NCBI GenBank assembly: GCA_023053685.1
Contig: JALIGW010000002.1
Location: forward strand, 48,720,278-48,784,277
Direction: 5' to 3'
Length of the DNA: 64,000 bases
Origin: Diadophis punctatus similis
Lineage: Eukaryota; Chordata; Lepidosauria; Squamata; Dipsadidae
A program made the translations under genes and the position numbers. Below the pieces are notes generated by a model. The model searched no databases. It was not told the origin of the DNA and worked only from the letters and a program-made list of their open reading frames with translations. Shown in pieces: positions 36,870 through 49,880 of the stretch. Numbering within the stretch: position 1 is the first letter of the stretch; the number at the start of each line of letters is the position of its first letter.

Positions 36870-39740
36870 GTAACCTTATCTACAATCTTGCCTATAAAGA
36901 AAGGTTGGAGATAGAAGAGTGATTATCTAGAACAGCCAGGTCGAGTAATTGCTTTTTGAGGATGGGACATATTAACAAGTATTTAAAGATTGCAGCAGCA
37001 TCACCTACCTCAGGGAAGCTTTCATCATTTCATTTATCCAACCTTGTATTACCAGTTGTATTAAAACATCTGAAGACCGATCTTGGTAAAAAATAGATAT
37101 ATTTCACATAGAGTGATTTGTTCTCATTTACAGCTAAGTAAAGTATCACTGAATTTTTCCCCTTTTTTCTTTTTTCCCCTTGTATACCTTGCTATATAGT
37201 TTACATGGAGATTTCTAGCTAAAGCTCAAGTCTAGCTAAACAGTTTATATGTAAATCTTTTTCCTGATTTCTTCAGGTCATTAATTTGAAACAGAATTGA
37301 GAAAAAAATCTATATTAATACAAATAGCATACCCTTGTGTTTTCTATTAATACTAATCACAATAGAAAGCATCCCCTGCTTTTCTGTGCTACAGAAATTT
37401 CTGAGAAATAGTAATGGCAGGAATACACATGCCACATCTATTCCATATGTTCTCGTCATTGCATAGCATACACTCAGTTAGTTTAACATGCTGTCTTCCA
37501 CTGCATGAAGGAGAACCAAGTATGCTGACAAGAATTTCCTCCATCAACATAGCCGGTCTTTACTTTGCCTCATTAACAAGACTGGTATGCAACATGGTCC
37601 TAACAAATTACTGTAAAGCAAGTTAGGGTAGATTTACTTTGGAACAAGTTATTGGTGAATTTCTCTGCCAGAGAGGAAAGCATCCACCAATCCCCCTCCT
37701 TAACATAAGATGGCTGGGAGAGGATATGGGTTTGATCAAAGATGAGAGCAGGGATGCTGGATGGTTAAATCCTTTCTGCTTTGATAGGAAGGCCTTATCC
37801 ACCCCAGAGATCAACTACAGCACCTGATCCATGGCAATAACATAATGAAAGGTGCAGCTCTGTCAAATGGTTCCTGTGAGATACTGTGAGAAAGTGAAGA
37901 ACCAGGTGTTTTAATATCTCGGAAGAGGGAACTGCTGAAGATATGGAGAAAAAAACATTTAAAAGAGACTCTGCCTTAGTTAACTCAGTGTAAATATGAT
38001 AATAAATTCTTACAGTTTTCAGGGTACAGCCAGTATTAAAGTTGCTTTCTTAAAATGCATGTCATTCTTACTTTCTTGGTCTTATAGCTATGTAGGCCTC
38101 ACTCTTTCATGGATGCTTGGAGGAGGCTCCAGTAAAGCAGGAAATGCTCTCTTTTTCCTCTATATTGGAAAGCCCCTACCCACCTCCAATATTCTCATTT
38201 TTCTCCCTCAAGATCCCCAGTGCAATATACTGCCAGATTGTATGCATGGAGTAGTAGCATTGGATAAAGCAGAAAGATTCAACGAGTGCCAACACTGCTG
38301 ATACAGATACCATACATATTATCTCCCCTGGATGACATGTCAGCAGCCATGTGGGAAAATCATAGGGAGGCAGCACTAGTTGAAGTTGCAGGACTTTCCT
38401 GGTTTTACCAGCCAGGCATCCAATAGGACCTGCCAGTATACTGCATTTCAATCAACCTCTTTTCTCCCTATTCCCCTGCGCAACCTGCCAACCTACTCCA
38501 GGAATGTGGCACTGACGAGCAGGAGAATTCTTTTCCTTCTACCTAAGCCATCCCTTTGTGGTGTGTTGAGACCCATATTCAGCAGTTTACACATGGGTTG
38601 GAAGCACATATGCCAGTGCCACTACCATTCCACAACAGCTGCTATACCAATGGGCATACCATGAAGGGAATCTGGAAGAGAAGAATATGACTTTGAAAAG
38701 TCATCATCTCTGACATCACATAATCCACCTTTTAGGTCCTATTTTCAGTAGGTGATCAAATGGAAAGATACCTACACTAGCCCAAAGCAGCCAATAGTAG
38801 CTGGATATATCCCATCCCTGCCAATGTCAGAAGCTGTGATGGAATGAGAAAGTGGAAGAGGAAAAAGGGTGCAGCACTCTCCTCATTAGGTATCCATTGA
38901 AATTGCATCCCTATATAGACAGAGAACCACAATTACTCACACCTGTTTCTGATGGTCTCATCTAAATGGAATTTGTCAAAGAGGAGTCTGTCTTATCAAA
39001 TGCTTGAAATGCTTTGTCTAATGCAGTCAAGAATGAGGCCATCAAAATTAAGAAGCTTTTATTTATACTAGGTGATGAGACCATGTCAATGTTAAAAGGT
39101 TTTCCAAAGTTTTTGATTGACAATGAGAAAGATCATCCTATTTTACACAGTGTCCCACCAAGGATAGGGCAAAACAAAATATACCCAACTATAACCCTTT
39201 GGTAACTAAAATAAATGCTTAATTCTGTATCGTGCATATTACATAAGAATATAAAGTTGTACTGTTGCACCATGGTAAATAAATATACACCACTATACAA
39301 TTCCTACTCGCCAATATTTCGGTAAAACTTACAGCACTACAGTGCTTGATACCTTCTAGCTTAATAAATTTTGTGATAATACACTGTGTTCTTCCACCAT
39401 TGTTTTTTCACTTTCCAGTTTTGCCCTAATGGTCTTCTCAGGGGGTTGAACTTTTTCAATAAGCCAAGGCCAGGTAACTGCTCCAACCAGCACGATACAG
39501 AAATCTTAAGCAATACATATCATTCCATCCCATCCAGGATGCATCATATTGGCTGAGGAACATAAGAATTATAAACTAGATTGTTTTAAGACTCCAGTTC
39601 TAGGTATGAGATAGTCTTTTTAGATGAAATTTCTCAAGATTCTCAACCTTTTTCATTTTGGTTACATTTTTTTTTACTTCATGCTCTGTTCCTGCTTGCA
39701 GCAAACAGTGACTAAATCAAAGAAAAAATGGGAAGTCTGA
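36870..39740. other. Intergenic DNA upstream of LOX, no gene seen
   Basis: Mixed-composition sequence without intact frames or recognised repeats, except the 44-nt segment at 38,743-38,786 that also occurs in LOX intron 2. Confidence 0.5.
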
Positions 39741-39741
39741 G

Positions 39742-39813
39742 AATAGAATAGAATAGAATAGAATAGAATAGAATAGAATAGAATAGAATAGAATAGAATA
39801 GAATAGAATAGAA
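39742..39813. repeat. (AATAG)n microsatellite at a LINE 3' end
   Basis: About 14 tandem 5-mers ending GAATTC and running directly into the LINE tail. Confidence 0.95.
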
Positions 39814-40250
39814 TTCTTTATTGGCCAAGTGTGATTGGACACACAAGGAATTTGTCTTGGTGCATATATTCTCAGTGTACATAAAAGAAAAGATACATTC
39901 GTCAGGAATCATAAGGCACAACACTTAATGATAGTCAGGGTATAAATAAGCAATCAAATCACATTAGGAAACAGTCAATATAAATCATAAGGATACAAAC
40001 AAAGTTACAATCATGCAGTCATAAGTGGGAGGAGATGGGTGATAGGAACGATGAGAAGATTAATAGTAGTGCAGACTTAGTAAATAGTTTGACAGTGTTG
40101 AGGGAATTATTTGTTTAGCAGAGTGATGGCGTTTGGGGAAAAAACTCTTCTTGTGTCTAGTTGTTCTGATGTGCAGTGCTCTATAGCGTCATTTTGAGGG
40201 GGTAGGAGTTGAAACAGTTTATGTCCAGGATGTGAGGGGTCTGTAAATGT
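39814..40250 (-). mobile_element. CR1/L3-like LINE 3' end (copy B)
   Basis: Same order of blocks as copy A at 35.1 kb, with only scattered differences, extending to TTTATGTCCAGGATGTGAGG near 40,230. The 5' end is truncated, as is usual for LINE insertions. Confidence 0.75.
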
Positions 40251-40984
40251 AATACTGGAAAAGGCAACCATGAATAAAATGAATGCTCTTTCTAATCTTT
40301 ACATAAGTCTTAATAGTGTCACATATAGCTTATTGTTTTTGAATGTGTGATATTAGAAAGTATTTCACTATAGAAATACTTTGCTATGGGATTTGGGCCT
40401 TAGCTGTCCCTTTTCTGATGACCTTACTGCTTATATAAAAATGAAGACAGCAATAGCAAAAACTACCACTAGCACATTTTTACTATACTGTATTAATTCC
40501 AATATGTTCCATGTTTCTAATCAATATGGAGTTTTCAAGTCATAGATGAAGAATAATAAATATATCAGCAATACTCAAGACATATATTGGAAATTAAATA
40601 TATTCATTCATTGATGGTTTATCATTTCCAAATGAAGTGGGCAAAGTTCATGAGAACTTAGTACTCTCAATACACAGATTAAAATGTTTACATCACAGGC
40701 TGCCAAACTTTAAAGGCAAATCACTGAACTCTTTTTGACCCACACTAACTCATTTCATACAATGTATGCTGCCTTGAGCTCCTAAGTGAAAAATAGGCTA
40801 TAAATCTTGGGGAAAAAGGACAGTTGGGTGAAGAAACTTGTCAGTTCTAATATGAATTCTATTCATCAGATTTTATTTTTAAAAATCCTTCTCCTTGAAA
40901 TACCTGTCAATTTTATCTACCTACTGTGTACTTAAAATAAATTATTTAAGATAACTGAACAGACTATGTGTTTTAATATTTCCA

Positions 40985-41095
40985 TATAGAATAGAATAGA
41001 ATAACAGAGTTGGAAGGGACCTTGGAGGTCTTCTAGTCCAACCCCCTGCTTAGGCTGGAAACTCTACACCACTTCATATAAAACACCACCATACT
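40985..41095 (-). mobile_element. CR1 LINE 3' tail fragment
   Basis: AGAGTTGGAAGGGACCTTGG followed by AGGTCTTCTAGTCCAACCCC is the familiar reverse complement of CR1 3' ends in reptiles and birds. It is preceded by three short AATAG units. Confidence 0.8.
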
Positions 41096-41654
41096 GGATA
41101 TAATATAGAATTATTATATTAAACTTAATATATGTGTGTATTGAATTTACAATTACTTTAGTTTAGCAAATACTAAATAGTATGATCCCAATGTCAAGTA
41201 ATGCTTGCTAATGACATAGTTCGATATCATAAATCAGTATCGGTATTTGTACTGTATTTTCATAAGTCGGTATCATTGAGTGAAAAGTTCTGCTTGTTAA
41301 TATCCCAGTTTTCCTTCATATTCATTCCATATTCATTTCCTCAAGCCTCTAAAGTACCTACTTACACATTCAAAGACTTAGGCATCCATAGGAGGAGGGG
41401 TCAAGTGATGAAATATCCATCACAATGCAAACTCAATTGTTTATGTATTTGCATATGATATCATGCAAGAATAAAAGAGTAGAGCTCTTCTTTTCATGCA
41501 CATTTCATCGTTTCAATGTTACCATAGTTGGGAATGGATGCCTTTGCCTCCAGAATGCCCCCAAACAACTTTCTTATGTGTCCTTCCACCCTAAAACATA
41601 TTGGGATAAATCATGATTAATGCTTCATCCACTCAGTAGAAAATCAGGCATATA

Positions 41655-42650
41655 CCGTATTTTTCGGAGTATAAGACGCACCTTTTTACCCTCAAAAAGA
41701 GGGTGAAAACCTGGGTGCGTCTTATACACCGAATGCAGCCCCACCCAGCTACCCCCACCCTTTGGCCTCTGCCTGCCAGCAATTTACCTCTTTGCAGCAA
41801 ACAGGGCAAAGCATAAGAAGAGCACAAGAAGAGATAAACTGCCTCCCGACCTACAGCTGACGGAGGCTTACAAGCCACGTGGTAAAATGAAACTGAAACT
41901 ACAGTGGCTGATGAGACATATTGCTGGGAGATAAACTGCTGGCAATATTAGACTGCTAAAATTGCAAGAAGGCAAGCTAGAGCTGCTGTGGCTCAGCGAT
42001 AGAGTTCTTGCCTCACAATCAGGAGGTTGTGAGTTCTATCCTAGGTACACGCAGATTCTGTAAATATGTTATTTTGTTAAATGTTTGTAGAGTGTTCAAA
42101 TTATTAGACTTATTTTTTAAAGACTGCTTTATTATTGTTCTAGACAACTTAACAAAATGAAGAAGCCTTTTAAAATAAATGCTTGCTCTGAAGAGGCCCA
42201 GTGCTATTGTATCTTCTTTTAAATAATAGATAATAATGTATACTTCCAGAAATTTTAATTAATTTTAACAGCTCTGTACAAGTATAGTATGAAATGTAAC
42301 AGTGTCCTGTTTAGTATTAGAGTTAAATCCTGACTTACCTTGGAGTAGATCTATTTAATTAAAAAAAATTAAATTTAATTTTAAAAAATTTAAATAATTG
42401 GGAGGAGTTAGTGTGACTACATTTAAGAAAACTTTCTGGCATAATGTACATTTCTCCAATTCTTTGCTATTTCTATGGGTCAAGCACACATGCACAGAAA
42501 TACACAGCAAACAGTGTATATCATCTGTGTTGTTTGCTGTTTGCTGTTTGGCAAATTGCTTGGAGGCAGAGGCCTTTTTTCCTTGTTTTCCTCCCCCAAA
42601 ACTAAGGTGCATCTTATACTCCGGTGTGTCTTATACTCCGAAAAATACGG
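41655..42650. mobile_element. TA-flanked element, CCGTATTTTTCGGAGTATAA family (long copy)
   Basis: Ends CCGTATTTTTCGGAGTATAA and, inverted on the right, the same CCGTATTTTTCGGAGTATAA, with TA at 41653-41654 and 42651-42652. Subterminal GACGCACC repeats are inverted too. The interior contains a tRNA-like SINE head. Nonautonomous; TA flanks suggest Tc1/mariner-type mobilisation. Confidence 0.85.
41981..42060 (+). mobile_element. tRNA-like SINE head inside the TA-flanked element
   Basis: CTGTGGCTCAGCGATAGAGT is a box A-like tRNA start and GGTTGTGAGTTCTATCC resembles box B, followed by CTAGGTACACGCAG. It matches the 5' part of a squamate tRNA-derived SINE. It is not a functional tRNA: there is no cloverleaf 3' half. 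Confidence 0.6.
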
Positions 42651-42652
42651 TA

Positions 42653-44392
42653 ATGGTAGCTTTAGAGAGGGAACACAAATAGGTTCTGGTGTGCTGGGTA
42701 GGTGAAATTTGGAAGAAATTTTGCACAACAGAAATAAAACAGTAAATAACTAAGATAAACAACTAAATATGAAGGACAAATGAATACCTATCATTTTCTT
42801 AAATCGCAATCGGTGCTTTGCCAAAGGACAATGGAGAAAATCCAAGAAAATTAACTTTAGTTCTGGAAATTCAAGGATAAAGAGCTTTTACAGATGAACA
42901 AGACAAATCATGAGCTAAATTGCAGGGCTCAAAGCAAGTCTGCTTCCCCAAACCCCACCTCCAACCCCGCTGCCTATCATTTTTTTTCTGCTCCAAGCAA
43001 ATCAAGGACATACATATACAGCCAGAAATTTAAAATGGTAAAAACTAAAAACATAAAGAGTAACATTGGAAGATGATTTGCAAGCATAGAAGGACCCAAG
43101 TTCCAAGTTTCAAATTCATCTAATTTAATCAGAATGTTGGCACATGTTTAAAGCTCTCCAACTCTATCACATCATTCTTCTATAAGCATTTTACTTGGCT
43201 GCCCAACTTGAACAGTGCAACTCTGGGTAGCTTGCAACAACAACAAAAATCCCCCAAAATCAGCAATGTGGCCCATATTTCTACTCCATTCAATCCCTAG
43301 AACAATAGCAAAGTTTTTAAAGCCCTTTTGAAGACCAAGTATGAAAAGGTTGAAGGGAAATTATTTCAAAGGCCAGGGGCCACTAAAGAAAAGGCACATT
43401 TCCCAGGTCCCATCAACTGGCATTCTTTCTAGGAAAAAAAATTTCTTATGTCAAATCGTGCTTATGTACCTGTAGTTTTCCATATCATAAGTACATGTTT
43501 AACATTTGAAAAAAATTAAGTGAGGGAACCAAAATAATTGTCCCTTATATCATGGTATTAAATATAAAAATATTTGAGAAGGAAATGAAGCTTTTTCTAG
43601 CTGCTATGTACCTACCATCTGGAAATAAGGCTCAAATATCTCTGCTAAGCTTCTGCTATTGCTGCTCTGGAATTTGTAAGCAAAATATGTTTTTCATTTT
43701 CTGAGCAGCACTTTATTTATTTATTTTATTTGAAAAATAGTACCAGGTGATTAAATCAATCATTTTATTTAAAACTTATTCAGGAAGAAAAAGGAATTTG
43801 GAACAAAATGATTGATTTGTTAAAATGTGCATTTAATATTTAATATTAGCAGTCATTTTGATGGCTGATTCAGATTACCGTTAAGCATTTATGCAGATTC
43901 AACCCACTGAACACTATCCAGTATTTTAATTTCTCTATTTCTATGCTGGAAAGACTGAGCTTCTAGCAATTTGTATGTAGGTCAGCTGTGACAATTATCA
44001 GTGTCAGGAAGAAAATAAATGTGTTTGTGGTATCTCTTTGAATATTTTTGAGCTATATGAACTTAATTTATTCTGATGATTGAACATGATCAAGGGGCTA
44101 ATTGTGTTATTTTTCTACTCTGTAATAGAAAAATACTATAAAAAGGCAGGTAAGAGAAATCTTCACTCATGCTTTCCAGGATTTAGTTCCTGAGCCAGGT
44201 TTTTCTAATAAAGATTTAGAATTATTTTACTTTAAATATTTATACCCCACTTCCCCTGTTTAATTGAAGATCAGTATCATCTTTCAGAATCACCTCAAAC
44301 TGTGAGATGGGTGACATAATCAATCAATCAAACAATCCATCATAGGACTTCTGGTGAGGAAAATTATGGTTTAGATGCCACTGTCATTCTTG
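42653..44392. other. Intergenic, no recognised element
   Basis: AT-rich, frames short, no paired ends or tails seen. Confidence 0.5.
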
Positions 44393-44400
44393 GTAATAAT

Positions 44401-44921
44401 CAGGGGCGGGTTCCTAATTTTTTCACTACCACTATGTGGGTGTGGCTTATTTTGTGGGTGTGGCTTGCCAGTCATGTGACCAGGTGGGCATGGCTTCTCG
44501 GATTGCTGAAGGGAGGGGAACTGAGATAGGTCCTGCTGCCCATTCCCCCTCCCCTCAGCAGCTCAAGAAGCCTCAAATGTGCAAAAATGCCTAGGATCAT
44601 CACCACACATTCGTGACTTCTCGGACTGCTGAAGGGAGGGGAATGGAGATAGCTCCTGCCGCCCATTATTTCAGCATCTCACGCGCTCCCTCAGCCATCC
44701 TCCCCTGCTTGGACTCACTGTGGGGTAGGAAGACAGCACATGAGCAGTGCCGGAAACTCGGCTTCTGGGCATGCGCAGAAGAAAATTTTTTAAAAATTAT
44801 TTTTTTAAAAAAAAATGGCGGTGCCCAGGCACCGGCAACCGACCGTATCGGTACTGTGACATCACCAGCAGGCCGCTACTGGTGCTATAAAGTGGACCGC
44901 ACTGGTAGGAACCCACCACTG
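44401..44921. mobile_element. hAT MITE, CAGNGGNGGGTTCC family, copy 1
   Basis: Ends CAGGGGCGGGTTCCTA and, inverted, CAGTGGTGGGTTCCTA, flanked by identical GTAATAAT at 44393-44400 and 44922-44929. The interior holds two diverged direct repeats around GATTGCTGAAGGGAGGGGAA. No coding capacity. Confidence 0.93.
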
Positions 44922-44929
44922 GTAATAAT

Positions 44930-46529
44930 GACTCAGCTTGTTTTGTTCCCTGCACAGTAGAGTGGAATTCTTTCTTCCTCTGGATTAAAGGAGGAAACCA
45001 GAAATCAATCAACTTGATCCCCAGATTTTGCTCCATATATATATATATATATAATGGACAATCTGTTCTTGTTGAACCCTTGGATACAGAAGTATGGTAC
45101 CTCTAGGGAATATACTTACTTTTCAGAAAGATCGAGATGCTTTTCAAGAATTGATATGATGTGGATTTCTAAAAATCTTGCAAATAAGATTTCTGTGATA
45201 GAGGTTTCATTTAAAACTTTTTCTGGCCACAGCCCGTGTCAGTTTGATATTTAAAAGAAAATCCACAACTTTTAACTTTTAGAAGACTAAATGACATATT
45301 ACAGAAATACTTGGTGGTGGATGGCTGCAGGAAGTTCCATAAGAAGTTTCCATCTGTTTATCCATTAAGCCCAAAAGAAAGGCCCATGGTTTAATAGCAT
45401 ATTCATCTTTAAAATCCTCTGGATAAAAAAAATACTTGAACCCAATATTTTCTACCATTGTCACATATCCACCTAATTTTTTTTAAAAAGTGTTCCCTCA
45501 GTTTGATTACATATGAAATATTAAATATTTCAACAAATATTTGAAGTTCCCATATGCCAACAATATGTCATTTTATAAAAGTTCTCTTTAAAATTATAAT
45601 GCAATGTATTTGTAAGACTCCCAGCTTTGAGCATATAAAAGCTTGCTGCCATCGTTAAACTTATATGCTGAAATGTGAATAAAAATTTAAATATCTACAA
45701 TGCAAGAATGGATGGTGAAGCTGGTGGAGAGGGTGAAATTGACAGCTTTGATGAAAAAAGAGATTTTAATAATTTTATTTTTAATTGGAAATCATTTTTG
45801 GACTTTTTGTGAGAAATCAAAAGAAAAAAAGTTGATTTGGGGATTTGATGGTTAAAATTATATGGGACTATAGAAATAATGTAGACAAATGTTAATCTTA
45901 GAGTAAGGGTATGATGTATTTTTTATCTACTGTATATTTCTACCAAAGAAAGTCAAAAGTCTTTTTCTATTTTCCTTTTTCCTTTTTTCCTTCTTGCACT
46001 ATTTTTTTCCTCTGACTTCTTTCTTTTTTCAAATCTTTTTTCTTTGCTTATATTTTAATTTTCTACTGTTTTGAAAATCAGTAAATTTGTGTTAAAAAAA
46101 TCAATCATGAACCATGAGTAAAAAATTAATTAACTCAGACTTATTAAATTATTAAATAAGGATGGCTACAAAAATTTAAAAACTGGTGGCAAAAATAGTT
46201 AATAAAACAATTAACATGCAAATAGCAAATTAATGAGTTATGTAAAATATCTGTCTGAAAGCTTGTAGATATATTGCCCATCTTGGAATTTTGGAAGCCT
46301 GCTTTAAATGCTGTCACAAAATAGATTTACTCTTTTCCGAAATGGCTGTTAGGGAATAATTTGGCCAGTTCAAAATGCCAACATATCCAAAACTGATGGT
46401 TAAGATTGCTTTCTTACTCTCCCGCTTTGTGGGTTTTGGGGAGCTCGGTAAGCAGTTGGTGCAATCAATCACAGTTTCCGTCCTTCCGTGAATATCATTT
46501 GGGACCTCTGTGAACTTCAATAGCTAGTG
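44930..46529. other. Intergenic, low-complexity AT-rich
   Basis: Contains a short (AT)n at 45,036-45,053 and T- or A-rich tracts near 45,960-46,060. No gene. Confidence 0.5.
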
Positions 46530-47092
46530 ATATAATTTATTTTATTTTATTTATTTATTTGTCAAACATGTATAGGATAGTAGTAATTTGTATAAACATA
46601 AGTAAAAAGTAATGATAAAAGAGGACAATAGGACAGTAGGACAGGGACGGTAGGCACAGTGGTGCGCTTATGCACGCCCCTTACAGACCTCTTAGAAACG
46701 AGGAGAGGTCGACTGTAGACAGTCTAAGGTTAAAGTTTTTGGGGTTTGGGGAAGAAACCACAGAGTCAGGTAGTGCATTCCAGGCATTGATCACTCTGTT
46801 GCTGAAGTCGTATTTTCTGCAGTCGAGTTTGGAGCGCTTTACATTTAGTTTGAATCTATTATATGCTCGTGTATTGTTGCGGTTGAAGCTGAAGTAGTCA
46901 TTAACAGGAAGAACATTTTGGTATATGATTTTATGAACTACATTGAGATCAGATCGGAGGCGACATAGTTGTAAATTGTCTAATCCCAGTATTTCAAGTC
47001 TGGTGGAATAAGGTATTTTGTTGTGAGCGGAGAAGTGAAGGACTCTTCTTGTGAAATATTTCTGGACTCTCTCGATTGTAATTAGGTTAATA
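46530..47092 (-). mobile_element. CR1-clade LINE 3' fragment
   Basis: On the - strand the frame reads VQKYFTRRVL, LGLDNLQLCRLRSDL, RFKLNVKRSKLDCRKYDFS, NRVINAWNALPDSVV, the C-terminal region of CR1/L3-type ORF2. The short 3' UTR ends in an ATAAA-rich tail at 46,530. Truncated at its 5' end. Confidence 0.85.
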
Positions 47093-47709
47093 CATGAATA
47101 AATGCAATATTACTTTGCTTTGACATATGGACATTTTCATTTTATTTTTCATTAAAAGAATCTAATAAATAAGGTCATGTTCTTATTTAGCCAGTGCAAA
47201 ATGAGAAATGCATTCCTTCATTAGCTAGAAATAGTCCATGTTTTACTAACATACAAAAGAGTACTGAAAAAAATGAGCCTAACAGAACACTGTCTTTATT
47301 GTGCTATTTAGTTTAACACTACCCCAACTACATATTATAAATCTGCAAAGAATAATTGTCTTTCTTGACAGGAATGTGCAATTACCCTTTAAGGGACAAC
47401 AAGTTATAGAACAGAGAAAGAGTGCTGAAAGAGAACTTGGAGCATATCTAGTCCAGAGATTCCCAACCTATGTAAAAGAGCCAAGATTCGACCAAGATAG
47501 AAAGAAAACACATTTTTCCTCAAGAATCATTATATATTATTGTAATTTGTTTCTGATTTTATGTTTATTGGTTATAGTAAGCTTATAAAATTTGCAATAA
47601 TACTTTTGACAATAATTTTTATTTCACTAACATTAAAATACAAAGGAATAATTTTAAGGAAAATGCCACAATTAATCTTATTTCTCAGTGAGAAGTCTAT
47701 GGTTCCATT

Positions 47710-48148
47710 CAGGAGCGGGTTGCTTACTTACCGTTGCCGGTGTGCTGCATGTGCATCTCCACGTTTTGGGCGCGCGGGCACGCACTACGCGCGCATCCCC
47801 CCTTGAACGATTTTGCTTCTGTGCATGCGTGGAAGCAAAATCTCACCAAAATCTCACGAGGGGACACATGCGTGCACGAGATTTCGTAGAGATTTTGCTT
47901 CTGCGCATGCGCAGAAGCAAAATCTCGCTGAAATCTCATGCGCACGCACGTCCCCTCATAAGATTTCCGCGAGATTTTGCTTCCGCGCATGCGCAGAAGC
48001 AAAATTGCCCAAAAATTCACCGAAAAAGATGGTGGCGCGCGCGACAGACCGGTGGAGAGGGCTCTGGTGCGGTCGTGTGCAAATTGCACAATCGGCCACT
48101 TCCTACCGGAGCTCCATACCAGACAGCTCTGGCAGGAACCCACCTCTG
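47710..48148. mobile_element. hAT MITE, CAGNGGNGGGTTCC family, copy 2
   Basis: Ends CAGGAGCGGGTTGC and, inverted, CAGAGGTGGGTTCC, flanked by identical GTTCCATT at 47702-47709 and 48149-48156. The interior is an array of GATTTTGCTTCTGCGC / GCGCAGAAGCAAAATC inverted repeats with two perfect NRF1-type sites. Confidence 0.93.
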
Positions 48149-48722
48149 GTTCCATTTGCTGACTGGAATCTCAGGAACAAGTAAATTAAATTCTCCATTC
48201 TGTTGCAACATTGAATAAGCCAGACTGCCTCCACATATACTGTACAACTACAGATACCTCCATCTTTCTTCTTTTCTGTTCCCTTAGTTTCCATAGACTT
48301 TAGGAGCTGGGTCGCACAAAGGATCCTTCTATCCTTCTTCATTTCACCCATGATACACTTGTCACTAGATGCAAATAATTGTCTTAGAGACCAAAACCGG
48401 ATCTACAGTACAGAATGCAACAGCAGCAATCTTACAGATTCCCATGCTTCAGCACGCCCTATAACAGATTTTAATATTATTGAACAGCTTTTGAATTTTC
48501 TCTCAATATTTAACTTCCATTTAATTCTCTTGACTCTTCGCTCTCTGCTATATAGAATAAACTGTTCAGTGGTATTCATGGAAGGAGGAAGGAGGTATGA
48601 AAGCAGTATTACATTGCAGGTTCTGCCACCTTTCCAGGTGCTGCAGGTGCCACAGAACCAGCTTCATCCCTGCGTCCCTCATGTCTTTTCTTAATTTTTG
48701 CTCTTCCCTTCACTCCTTAGAA

Positions 48723-48857
48723 CAGGGGTCCCCAAACTTGGCAACTTTAAGACTTGTAGACTTCAACTCCTAGAATTCTCCAGCCAGCTATGCTGGTTGG
48801 AGAATTCTGGGAGTTGAAGTCCACAAGTCTTAAAGTTGCCAAATTTGAAGACCTCTA
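48723..48857. mobile_element. Palindromic hAT MITE (CAGGGGTCCCCAAACTTGGC)
   Basis: Almost perfect foldback: GGCAACTTTAAGACTTGTAG ... GAGAATTCTGGGAGTTGAAG ... AAGTCTTAAAGTTGCC. Flanks CCTTAGAA (48715-48722) and CCTTAGAG (48858-48865) match at 7 of 8. Half copies occur at 14,975 and 55,107. Confidence 0.9.
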
Positions 48858-49880
48858 CCTTAGAGATTCCTAGAACTTGCACAATTTCTGGCTGTCTTCC
48901 AGTTTCTCTATTTACTTTTCTGGTTAAATAGGGGGCTTAAAACTGGATACAATGCTCCCAGTTATAGCTTAACCAGTGCAGAATAAATTATACTGGATAT
49001 CATATGCATATACGTATCTCTGTTTCTATTAAATTTCTATCACATATTTGCACAAAACATATTGTTGAAAGAAGCTAACTATGAAACACAGATAAAAAGA
49101 TTTTTTTTTAAAAAATAATAACATTAAATAACAAAGTTATAAGTAATGCAAGTAGGGTGTATATTTTTTTTATTTTTTTTTATTTTAAAAAGCGACATTC
49201 AGATGATTGAAGCCTGTTACAGCCAAAACGTGTCTGAATAAAAATGTCATTGTCTGCCAATAAAAGATCAAGAGGGATAAATATTCTGGCTTTCTTTGGC
49301 AGAGAGTTTCAGAGCCGGGAGCAGTCACAGAAAACCCTTTTCTCATATTTCCACCAAATATGCCTCTAAGAAAGATGGGACCATGAAAAGGACTTCTTCT
49401 AAGGAACATCCATATGGGAAAGCTCAAATGGGAAAATGTGTTGTTTCAAATAATCTGCTTCCAAATTTTATAGAATTTATAAATTAAAACCAGCACTTTA
49501 AACTCAGAAAGAAGCCAGTACCTACTGTAGAGAAGCTGTTGCAATAATGGAATGGAATGGAATGTTCTACCACTATCCGGTGTCAATAGTTTGTCCACTT
49601 CAAGAATACAATGTCACAGATTTTTTAAAATGTGCTTAATTAGACTAATCCAAAAAGAGCTACAAAACAACTGAGGAAATTTTTAGTATCTCCTTATAAT
49701 AGCTGGGAAGATGTTTCATTTGAAAAAAAAATCAAGCTATATATGTGAAACCTACAAATCTATATGTGAGTTTTTTCTACTGTCTCTATCCTGTATTTTT
49801 TCTGTTGCTATTATTGCTACATTAATTATTATTATTATTATTACTATAACCATTATTATACTCTATTATACTACATTCTA

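Noticed and set aside
41981..42060. A tRNA gene
   Set aside because: Box A and box B-like sequence is present, but the acceptor stem and 3' half do not pair; it is a SINE head.
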